12,605 nucleotides of DNA, from the NCBI GenBank assembly GCA_002345205.1, contig DDVI01000140.1, positions 1 through 12,605 on the forward strand, given 5' to 3'. Source of the stretch: Bdellovibrionaceae bacterium UBA2316 (GTDB lineage: Bacteria; Bdellovibrionota; Bdellovibrionia; Bdellovibrionales; Bdellovibrionaceae). Position numbers and translations under genes: made by a program. Shown here in pieces: positions 6,793 to 12,605 of this stretch; the first letter of the stretch is position 1, and the number at the start of each line of letters is the position of its first letter. The notes under the pieces were generated by a model. The model was given only the letters and a program-made list of their open reading frames with translations. It was not told where the DNA came from and searched no databases.

Positions 6793-8019
6793 CTTTTTGG
6801 TTTTCTTTAGGGCGTCTTGTTTTTCTTCGATTTGTGTTTTGTTTTCTTTGCTTTTTGCTTCTAGCGCTTCGTTTTTAATCTTTTCGGTTTCTAACTTCGT
6901 TTTTTCGGTTTCTAGTTCGGATGTTAGGGTTTCGATTTTTATTTTGTCTTCTTGCGCTCTTGTTTCTAGTTCTTTGTTACGAGCGGCTTTTTGATCGCGT
7001 TCTTTTTTTATGCGTTCGATGTCTTCTTTTAACTTAGATTGCTCGCCAGCTAATTTTTTAATGACTTCTTCTTGGTTACGAACAATCACAGTCTGCTGAT
7101 CGTTTTCGGCTTTCAGTGCATTTTGCTCTTGGTGTAACTTCGCATTTTCTTTTTCTAAATTACGTGTGTTTTCCTGGAATTCTTTTTTCGCTTGCTCAGT
7201 TTTCTTTTTTAATTCCTCGCGCTGAGACGTTGCTTTTTCAAATTCGCTTTTAGCTTTTTTAGCGTCGGCTTGAACTTTTTCCGTTTGCTCCGTCGCTTGC
7301 TTCAACTCTTTTTCCAGCTCCTTGATCATCGATGCATTTTTTTCGATCTCACCATTAATCTTCTTAAGCTCACCCTCTGTTTTAGACTTTTCTTGGTCCA
7401 TTTTTAATTTATTCGAAGCCAGTTGAGCTTTCGCTTTTTCAGTATCTTGTTTAGACTTAGCTAACTTTTGTTCATTAATACGCTGCTCTTTTTGCAAGTT
7501 CAACGTTTCAGCTTTCATCTTGTCTGACTCTTGATCTGCTTTAGATAGTTCTTTTTCGGCGTCTTTAGATTCGTCTTGATGTTTCTTCAACACCTTTTCG
7601 ATCTCTTTTTTCTGATCGACCATTTTTTCTTTTTCTTCTTTAGCTTTGGCCGTTTTGTCTTTTATTTCTTGGATACGTTTTTGAGTATGAGCAATTTCCT
7701 CTTCCGTTTTCTTTATCTGCCCCTGAGCTTCGTCTTGTTCTTTTTTGAATATTTGCGACTGTTTTTCAGATTCCGCTTGTTGCTCTTTTGATTGCTGTTC
7801 GATTTTTTTGAATTTTTCAATAAGCGCTTTAGCTTCGCTTTGGATTTGATCACGCTTTTTCTTTTCCTCTTCAGCGCGACGTTTGCTTTCGTTGGCCTCT
7901 GCTTTGGCAGATTCTGAATCAATTTTGGCCTCTTCGGCTTCGATTTGCGAAGAGTCTACTTGGGCCATGCTGGCCGTAGCCAACAAGACCGTAACTAACA
8001 CTAGTTTTAATGTATTCAT
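6784..8019 (-). CDS. Secreted/periplasmic long coiled-coil protein
   Basis: A 411-residue protein with a Sec signal peptide (MNTLKLVLVTVLLATASMA, cut before QVDSS). Almost all of the remaining 390 residues are Lys, Glu, Gln, Ala, Asp, Ser and Thr, with regularly spaced Leu and Ile. There are few helix breakers: no proline and few glycines were seen. This predicts one very long alpha-helical coiled coil, tens of nanometres if unbroken. The tail ends in KKTKKKK. There is no lipobox cysteine, anchor helix or enzymatic motif. A structural or spacer role in the periplasm or outside is possible, but matches to SMC- or TolA-like proteins would reflect composition only. Shine-Dalgarno AAAGGA (8025-8030) precedes ATG 8019 and lies within a stem-loop. 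The stop codon sits in the T-rich tract of the opposite-strand terminator. Confidence 0.8.
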   Translation of the reverse strand: MNTLKLVLVTVLLATASMAQVDSSQIEAEEAKIDSESAKAEANESKRRAEEEKKKRDQIQSEAKALIEKFKKIEQQSKEQQAESEKQSQIFKKEQDEAQGQIKKTEEEIAHTQKRIQEIKDKTAKAKEEKEKMVDQKKEIEKVLKKHQDESKDAEKELSKADQESDKMKAETLNLQKEQRINEQKLAKSKQDTEKAKAQLASNKLKMDQEKSKTEGELKKINGEIEKNASMIKELEKELKQATEQTEKVQADAKKAKSEFEKATSQREELKKKTEQAKKEFQENTRNLEKENAKLHQEQNALKAENDQQTVIVRNQEEVIKKLAGEQSKLKEDIERIKKERDQKAARNKELETRAQEDKIKIETLTSELETEKTKLETEKIKNEALEAKSKENKTQIEEKQDALKKTKKKK

Positions 8020-8023
8020 AATC

Positions 8024-8069
8024 GTCCTTTTGTTTAAACTTCATTTTAAGATGAATTTCCCAAAAGGAC
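8024..8069 (-). promoter_or_regulatory. Stem-loop masking the ribosome site of the coiled-coil gene
   Basis: In the minus-strand leader, GTCCTTTTG (8069-8061) pairs perfectly with CAAAAGGAC (8032-8024), which contains the Shine-Dalgarno AAAGGA. The intervening RNA forms an inner stem, ATGAA/TTCAT (8051-8055 with 8040-8044) extended by three A-T pairs across one bulge. The two-tier structure would hide the ribosome site and could act as a translational switch or thermosensor. Evidence is pairing only. Confidence 0.45.
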
Positions 8070-8124
8070 AATGTCACCCCAGCCCTTAGCCCGAGGTGAA
8101 TTGGTATATTACAACAGAAAACGT

Positions 8125-8853
8125 CTAAAACTTCGCAACTAGAGCGGTTGTAAAGCTAGTATCTTCTTTTTTCTCTGTCGCAGTTACAGTTCTATTATGA
8201 TACTTAACTAAGTAGGCAAGCTTAATTGAAAATATTTGCGACATCATCACGCTTAATGATGGCTCGTAATTTACTAAATAAGCATCTTCGTTTTTGAAGT
8301 TTGGCAAGTACTCAACCCATGCTTTAGCAGTCACTGATTCATTAATTTTAGTGCCGTATTCAAGATACAGACGACCAGAGTTGAATGTCGTAACTTCATT
8401 CGTTGGAGCCACTATTGTTTTAGTTGTACGAAGACCGACCTCTGTAAAAAACGTCTCGGCTTCTTCTTTTACAAAGTAGTATTTAGTACCTAAGTCAGTA
8501 TTATCTCTTTGTAAGTACCCTGCATACCAATCGCTCTCAGCCCCGTGCTGAACGAATGCGGCCCAATGAGTTCCAAATTCACGCTCGAAACGAGCCGCTG
8601 CTTCCCATTGTTTTGCTGTTTCCACGCCCGCTGATTTTGTTTGCAAGTAGCGACCTGTGATCGCCATAACGTTTGCATCTATCTTATATGAAGTTTTTGA
8701 TTTAGCACTGTAACTTTCTGATGTCGTGTTACCACCCACCTGAACTACCGATGCTTCCGATTCGTTCGACCACGCCTTAACTTGTTCTTGCGCTAACACA
8801 TTTGCTGAAATTAAAATCGCAGCTGAACACACTACCCATGACAACATTTTCAT
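8125..8853 (-). CDS. DUF481 (YdiY-like) outer-membrane beta-barrel protein
   Basis: A 242-residue protein with a signal peptide (MKMLSWVVCSAAILISANVLA, cut before QEQ). The early WSNESEASVVQVGGNTTSESYSAKSK segment carries the family's GN-T-S pattern. A series of alternating amphipathic beta-strands follows, ending in a terminal Phe (ALVAKF), the usual signal for outer-membrane barrel assembly. DUF481 proteins are small barrels of unknown transport function, often linked to salt or stress. The ribosome site GAGGAG (8862-8867) lies 8 nt from the ATG. The gene sits 105 nt upstream of the coiled-coil gene and 68 nt downstream of the secreted unknown, probably in the same transcript. An ATG two codons later is an alternative start. 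Confidence 0.82.
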   Translation of the reverse strand: MKMLSWVVCSAAILISANVLAQEQVKAWSNESEASVVQVGGNTTSESYSAKSKTSYKIDANVMAITGRYLQTKSAGVETAKQWEAAARFEREFGTHWAAFVQHGAESDWYAGYLQRDNTDLGTKYYFVKEEAETFFTEVGLRTTKTIVAPTNEVTTFNSGRLYLEYGTKINESVTAKAWVEYLPNFKNEDAYLVNYEPSLSVMMSQIFSIKLAYLVKYHNRTVTATEKKEDTSFTTALVAKF

Positions 8854-8860
8854 AACTTTA

Positions 8861-8900
8861 TCTCCTCAGATGGAAATTTTTGTAGGCCATCTGAAAATGA
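8861..8900 (-). promoter_or_regulatory. Hairpin abutting the ribosome site of the DUF481 gene
   Basis: In the minus-strand RNA, TCAGATGG (8894-8887) pairs perfectly with CCATCTGA (8873-8866) around a 13-nt loop. The second arm runs into the Shine-Dalgarno GAGGAG. U-G and U-A pairs (8895-8897 with 8865-8863) could extend the stem across it. With no T-run after it, this fits translational control better than termination. Confidence 0.4.
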
Positions 8901-8921
8901 AAGTCAAAAAAATGCGATATG

Positions 8922-10040
8922 TTATTTTATCAAAATACCCGATATTTCCTGAGATGCAGATTTCGTATTTTTTCCTGATTTAAATGTGTCAGATAGTACG
9001 CGCGGCTTTCCAGCAGAAATGGTTTTTCCTGGAAATTCACTTTTCAGTTCACTCAATTCACACTGCGAGTGCGTTAAACACGCTTCGATCGCACGAATAT
9101 CATCCCAAATATTTTGCGGATCATACATTTTTACGACTTCATTCGCCTTACCCGCATAGACCCAGTGTTGTCCTAATTTACCAAACAGAATGTCTCTAAT
9201 ATTCACATCTGTTTTTCCGCCAATTAAAATTTCGGATACAGGTTGCACTCGCGACCATTTCTTTTCAAACGCCGGCGCAAACTCGCCAATGGCGCGAATT
9301 AAACCAACCGCGTACGGCGCGCATCCTCCACCGACATCAGCTGTGGGATCAGTTTTCCTTAAAATATAACTATCGTAAGGATCGATCACGTTGGTGAAAT
9401 ACAAAGTTTCTGTTGATTTTCGTTTTTTCAATTCTTCAAATGGCGTCGTTTTTGGGAAATGGAACGATTCGTAGAAATCGACCATATCTTTTAAGCTTTG
9501 GCATTGTGCTGCACCAATGGAAAATGAAATATATTTGGGTTTAGCCGTCACCATTTTTCCCGAAGCATTTTTATATTTCTGACCTTTGTAATGAACCAGG
9601 CGTTTATAGTTTTCTTGGCCGGAAATAATGTGACCATCACTGTATTTATGAAATAGCAACCCTACACCAATTTTCTTTTTGAAAACTAAATCGAAATCCT
9701 CAGAAGCATTGTCCTGACCCGACAGTGATGTCCAGCGGCTGTATTGTGAACCGCTGGGCAAAACACACTGAATGTGGGCAATCGTATGCCCCATTGTTGA
9801 CATATAATGAGTATCAATAGACCCGGCTTCTTTAAAATCAGACACAAAGTCCGTCGCTGGTGTTACCATCTGACGAGCCTTCTTCGAGGCTTCAATTTTC
9901 AAAAACGAATGAATCAACGATTTTGGACTTTTCCAATCTAACTTCATCGTCGGGGGGTATACATAAATAGTCAGATCATTAACCTGTGCTGAGCCAAACA
10001 CAACACCACTTAAAAATAATATAAATTGCATCCATTTCAT
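8922..10040 (-). CDS. Secreted protein of unknown family, possible papain-fold hydrolase
   Basis: A 372-residue protein with a Sec signal peptide (MKWMQFILFLSGVVFGSA, cut before QVND). I do not recognise the family. Two regions resemble papain-like enzyme parts. Residues 78-190 have GHTIAHIQC (H85, H89) and a later AAQCQSLKDMVDFY (C180), the His-then-Cys order of circularly permuted NlpC/LRAT-type folds. Residues 235-312 have DVGGGCAPYAVGLI (C240), GQHWVYAG (H292) and MYDPQNIW (D307), a classical Cys-His-Asp order. Catalysis is inference; no homologue was checked. The Shine-Dalgarno is weak (AAGG about 12 nt upstream). It is the first gene of a minus-strand run of three envelope proteins. Confidence 0.6.
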   Translation of the reverse strand: MKWMQFILFLSGVVFGSAQVNDLTIYVYPPTMKLDWKSPKSLIHSFLKIEASKKARQMVTPATDFVSDFKEAGSIDTHYMSTMGHTIAHIQCVLPSGSQYSRWTSLSGQDNASEDFDLVFKKKIGVGLLFHKYSDGHIISGQENYKRLVHYKGQKYKNASGKMVTAKPKYISFSIGAAQCQSLKDMVDFYESFHFPKTTPFEELKKRKSTETLYFTNVIDPYDSYILRKTDPTADVGGGCAPYAVGLIRAIGEFAPAFEKKWSRVQPVSEILIGGKTDVNIRDILFGKLGQHWVYAGKANEVVKMYDPQNIWDDIRAIEACLTHSQCELSELKSEFPGKTISAGKPRVLSDTFKSGKNTKSASQEISGILIK

Positions 10041-10065
10041 GCATCCAAACTACCTTCATTCGTTG

Positions 10066-10115
10066 AACGGCTAAACCGTTGTTATTTATACTGATTTTTT
10101 TTCCTGATAGAGCAA
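10066..10115 (-). promoter_or_regulatory. Candidate promoter and 5' hairpin for the three-gene secreted cluster
   Basis: On the minus strand, TTGCTC (10115-10110) and TATAAA (10090-10085) are separated by 19 nt containing a run of eight A. Just downstream AACGG-tttag-CCGTT (10080-10066) makes a small hairpin at the predicted RNA 5' end. The spacer is long, so support is modest. The remaining 10116-10260 toward the esterase gene is AT-rich, and I could not identify a convincing plus-strand promoter in it (TTGACC at 10180 lacks a well-spaced -10). Confidence 0.35.
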
Positions 10116-10270
10116 ATATGCTATTCAAGATTCACTCTTTCCGCCCCACGAAGTTTTCACTCTAAAATAGTCATTGCTTTTGACCTGATTGCCTTGTACC
10201 TACGGGGGGTTTATATCGACTAATTACACTCATTAGACACCATACCTTTTGGACACTTTTAGGAGGATCT

Positions 10271-11278
10271 ATGAATATTCGAACACTGGGACTCGTACTC
10301 GTTCTTTTCTGTTCAGGCTTAGTAAATGCTCAACAACGAGTTAGCAAATTAACCCCACTGAGCGTAAATCCAGGCTTAATCACAGTTTCAGGTATCTCGG
10401 CTGGTGGCTTTATGGCTGTTCAAATGCATGTAGCTCTATCAACAGTATTTAAAGGGTCTGCGTCTGTTGCCGGTGGTATATACTGGTGTGCTCAAGGTAA
10501 CGCACTTCAAGCACAAATGACCTGCATGAGAAACCCGGGGATGTTAAACACAGCAACCTTCTTGCAAAAAGCAAAATCTGAAGAAGCGGCTGGCAAAATT
10601 GAAAAATTAGAAAATCTAAAAAACTCTCGTGTTTTTATATATGCGGGTAAAAACGATTCAATCGTTGCCCCAGGTAATAGCGATAAACTTTATGAATTTT
10701 TCTCAAAGGTAACCTCAACTAAAAACATCAAATACAAAAACGACGTTCCATCTGGCCACGGCTGGATCACTAACCGCTTCGGAGGATCATGTGGTTCTCA
10801 AGCGTCTCCTTGGATGTCTAACTGTAACTATGACATGGCCGGCGATATTCTGACTCACATGTACGGTCCTTTATTACCACCAATCAAATCGTCTACTGAA
10901 ATGAAGAAACAACTTTTCGCTTTCGACCAAAGCGAATTCCAAACAGGTAACTCTTCATTGTACCAAACTGGTTATGTGTATGTTCCAAAGGCTTGCCAAT
11001 CAACTCGAAGCGGTTGCCGACTGCACGTTAATTTCCACGGCTGCCAAATGGGCCCAAACTACATTCAAGATCAATATGTGACCAACAACGGCCTTAATGA
11101 ATGGGCAGAAACAAACAACATCGTAGTTCTTTATCCTCAAGCGACTAGCTCTGGATTCACTAACCCATATGGTTGCTGGGACTGGTTTGGATACACTGGC
11201 TCTGATTATGTAAATAAAAATGGCCCACAAGTGATCGCGATCCAAAAAATGGTTTACCGCTTACTTGGTAAATTCTAA
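10271..11278 (+). CDS. Secreted circularly permuted PHB-depolymerase-type esterase
   Basis: A 335-residue secreted alpha/beta hydrolase (signal peptide MNIRTLGLVLVLFCSGLVNA, cut before QQR). The lipase box GISAGG lies near the N-terminus (S43) and is followed by D129 (AGKNDSIV) and H163 (PSGHGW). The oxyanion-type motif FHGCQ (255-259) lies far downstream. This Ser-Asp-His-then-oxyanion order is that of circularly permuted PHB depolymerases such as the Penicillium funiculosum enzyme. Paired cysteines (C73/C85, C174/C185, C242/C249, C258/C302) fit its disulfide pattern. It would hydrolyse extracellular poly(3-hydroxybutyrate) or related esters. There is no separate substrate-binding domain. 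Start: AGGAGGA at 10261-10267, 3-4 nt before the ATG. It is a single-gene unit with its own terminator. Confidence 0.88.
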   Translation: MNIRTLGLVLVLFCSGLVNAQQRVSKLTPLSVNPGLITVSGISAGGFMAVQMHVALSTVFKGSASVAGGIYWCAQGNALQAQMTCMRNPGMLNTATFLQKAKSEEAAGKIEKLENLKNSRVFIYAGKNDSIVAPGNSDKLYEFFSKVTSTKNIKYKNDVPSGHGWITNRFGGSCGSQASPWMSNCNYDMAGDILTHMYGPLLPPIKSSTEMKKQLFAFDQSEFQTGNSSLYQTGYVYVPKACQSTRSGCRLHVNFHGCQMGPNYIQDQYVTNNGLNEWAETNNIVVLYPQATSSGFTNPYGCWDWFGYTGSDYVNKNGPQVIAIQKMVYRLLGKF

Positions 11279-11309
11279 TTGGAAATTTCACTAAATTTAA
11301 AAGACCACT

Positions 11310-11339
11310 AAAGACCTGCGAGACATCGCGGGTCTTTTT
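11310..11339 (+). terminator. Strong intrinsic terminator of the esterase gene
   Basis: AAAGACCTGCGA and TCGCGGGTCTTT form a 12-pair stem (one T-G wobble) with the 4-nt loop GACA. The 3' arm runs into TTTTT and ATTTG. It is 31 nt past the stop codon. The opposite strand has only a short T-run after the stem, so termination of the converging minus-strand gene is weaker. Confidence 0.9.
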
Positions 11340-11361
11340 ATTTGTGGATTCTTGATAAGGG

Positions 11362-12498
11362 CTATTCGACCTTAGAATTAAAGTCTGTCGCACTCAACTT
11401 CTTAAGATAGTCTTCGATCTGGCTAGCTAAATTAACCTCTGTGTTCGCGTCCAAAATGCGCGGAAATGTTTGAAAGAATTCAGCCCCTGCTCCGACTGAA
11501 ATCAATCGGTATCCAAGTGGTGCCATCGATACGCCCTGACGCTTCACTGTCACTACATATTCGCCATCTTTAGGTACAGCAAACTGAACAAAGTTAGCTT
11601 GCAATGACATATCTGAAATACCAATTACCTTTCCACCGCCATCACGTACTTCAACCGTGAAGTTAGTGGGAACCAGCATACCTAAACCCGTTGCCATTAC
11701 GCCCGCGTCCGGCACTACTAATACGGAAACCATCTTTTCACGATTGCTTTTTGAGCGATACGAATGAGCCCCTTCATAGACCGCCATTGAAGCATCGACT
11801 AAATAACTATTCTCAAGGCTGCCGTTTTGACTTCGACGCTGGGCTTCCTTGCTCGTGTATTTTTCAACGATTTCAAATTCACGAATCCCGTCAGCCCAGT
11901 CAATGTTAACCGACTTAATGATTTTACCGTTATAATAATAATTACCACGTTCATCTGGTCCTTTTAATCCGACTGTCTGCAAAGCGCCCATTAAGCTTAA
12001 TGCACCCAACGGACCCAATGGTCCCAAAATACCGCGCGTTCCTAAGATAGAATAAGCACCTTCGCCCCAGTCTTTTGCTAAGGGACCAAGATCACCCAAA
12101 GAACCCCATTTACTTAAGGGACCTACTTTAGCAGCTAATTTACTTGAAGATGCCGTCCATACATTTGAACGAACAAATCGAGTCCACCAGAAGGACGGGT
12201 TCCAAGTATTATCACCGATTGGCCCCAGTTCACCCACCGGGCCATAGGGACCAAGTGGCCCCCGTAAACTTAAAATTTCAGTCAGGGCCGCACGTGACGA
12301 CCAAAATTTATTTACGCCTTGTCTTGGCGCGTGTCCGCGATCAACAAACGAAAGTAAATCACGCGTGTTAATTAAATATTTTATTTCCGTTAAAGCCGGA
12401 CGATAAAACTGCTTACAGGCTAAATTGTTTGCGAATGAAAATTCACCAACAAAAAGAATAATAATTAAAAGAGATGTTTTGAAAATAGAGTTTTTCAT
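11362..12498 (-). CDS. Secreted protein with collagen-like Gly-X-Y blocks
   Basis: A 378-residue protein with a Sec signal peptide (MKNSIFKTSLLIIILFVGEFSFA, cut before NNLACKQ). Residues 80-95 are unbroken Gly-X-Y triplets (GPLGPYGPVGELGPIG). Residues 126-138 (GPLSKWGSLGDLG) and 153-180 (GTRGILGPLGPLGAL, then GALQTVGLKG) continue the pattern with a few Gly replaced. The last two blocks keep one triplet register. A Trp-rich link (NPSFWWTRFVRSNVW) separates the first two. The Y position favours Leu or Ile, unlike classical collagen. From about 255 to 335 the chain looks beta-rich (VSVLVVPD, FVQFAVPKDGEYVVTV), resembling a small beta-sandwich of the PPC type, but that match is tentative. Likely exported, perhaps a surface or periplasmic structural protein. 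No Shine-Dalgarno precedes the ATG. Confidence 0.7.
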   Translation of the reverse strand: MKNSIFKTSLLIIILFVGEFSFANNLACKQFYRPALTEIKYLINTRDLLSFVDRGHAPRQGVNKFWSSRAALTEILSLRGPLGPYGPVGELGPIGDNTWNPSFWWTRFVRSNVWTASSSKLAAKVGPLSKWGSLGDLGPLAKDWGEGAYSILGTRGILGPLGPLGALSLMGALQTVGLKGPDERGNYYYNGKIIKSVNIDWADGIREFEIVEKYTSKEAQRRSQNGSLENSYLVDASMAVYEGAHSYRSKSNREKMVSVLVVPDAGVMATGLGMLVPTNFTVEVRDGGGKVIGISDMSLQANFVQFAVPKDGEYVVTVKRQGVSMAPLGYRLISVGAGAEFFQTFPRILDANTEVNLASQIEDYLKKLSATDFNSKVE

Positions 12499-12605
12499 TC
12501 AGTTGCTGACTATAGGGGAAGCTAAATCGGTTTTCCACTGTAGAGATTTAGACAGAGTGACAAAAATGGCGCCGGCCCCCGCCCTCTCCGTAATATTCAG
12601 GGGTT
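12499..12605 (-). promoter_or_regulatory. Upstream region of the Gly-X-Y protein gene
   Basis: On the minus strand TATAGT (12514-12509) is a good -10 candidate only about 10 nt from the start codon, with a weak -35 (TGGAAA). A start of transcription near 12502 would make a nearly leaderless mRNA, which agrees with the missing ribosome site. Near 12565-12583 a GC-rich stretch (GGCGGGGGCCGGCGCC on the minus strand) precedes a run of five T. It could end a minus-strand gene lying beyond the window. Confidence 0.3.

Noticed and set aside
6725..6994. 89-codon plus-strand open frame beginning in the palindrome
   Set aside because: It begins inside the terminator stem and then runs antisense to the coiled-coil gene; Phe/Ser-rich composition is an antisense artefact.
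7576..7791. Phe/Leu-rich open frame on the plus strand
   Set aside because: It is the reverse complement of Lys/Glu-rich coiled-coil coding sequence, which always yields Phe/Leu-rich antisense frames.
7713..7922. Second minus-strand frame within the coiled-coil gene
   Set aside because: Out-of-frame shadow of the repetitive Lys-rich codons, not a separate gene or frameshift.
8074..8099. TCACC/GGTGA inverted repeat after the DUF481 gene as a terminator
   Set aside because: Only five pairs around a 16-nt loop and no T-run follow on the minus strand.
12144..12371. Plus-strand open frame opposite the Gly-X-Y gene
   Set aside because: Antisense to the Gly-Pro-rich coding region, with Pro/His-rich composition expected from its complement and no ribosome site.

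Overview
The window looks like chromosome of a Gram-negative, AT-leaning predator-type bacterium, most plausibly a Bdellovibrio/Pseudobdellovibrio relative (Bdellovibrionota). This is inferred from gene content, not from a marker gene. The content includes many short secreted proteins with Sec signal peptides, a DUF4360 protein, a DUF481 outer-membrane barrel, a secreted polyhydroxybutyrate-depolymerase-type esterase and lineage-specific secreted unknowns. Base composition looks clearly below 50% GC, which fits the low-GC members of the group better than B. bacteriovorus itself. No rRNA, tRNA, CRISPR array, insertion sequence or prophage gene was seen.

Layout. 1-325: the 3' end of a small two-helix membrane ORF, then a promoter region. 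326-1829 (+): a tight two-gene operon of a heme-oxygenase-like diiron oxidase (HDO-type) protein and a class I SAM methyltransferase. 1856-3956: a seven-helix sensor histidine kinase (-) divergent from a receiver-only response regulator (+). The regulator has an in-frame TAA just before its conserved Lys-Pro motif. 4007-4615 (-): a secreted DUF4360 protein with its own terminator. 4834-6715 (+): an operon of undecaprenyl-diphosphatase (uppP/bacA) and an MscS-type mechanosensitive channel. A 60-bp near-perfect palindrome at 6722-6781 separates it from the converging minus-strand genes.

8922-10040, 8125-8853 and 6784-8019 (all -) form a run of three secreted or envelope proteins: a possible double papain-fold protein, a DUF481 barrel and a roughly 390-residue periplasmic coiled coil. 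The second and third have stem-loops that cover their ribosome binding sites. 10271-11278 (+): a secreted, circularly permuted PHB-depolymerase-type esterase with a complete Ser-Asp-His triad and a strong terminator. 11362-12498 (-): a secreted protein with three collagen-like Gly-X-Y blocks and a beta-rich C-terminal domain.

Functionally the region is dominated by envelope and secretion: lipid-carrier recycling, osmotic release, an outer-membrane barrel, a periplasmic rod and secreted hydrolase or adhesin-like proteins. It also holds one sensory pair, one half of which looks broken, and one small oxidase/methyltransferase pathway of unknown product. The most unusual items are that oxidase/methyltransferase pair, the interrupted receiver, the Gly-X-Y protein, the SD-masking stem-loops and the candidate Cys-His-Asp secreted protein.
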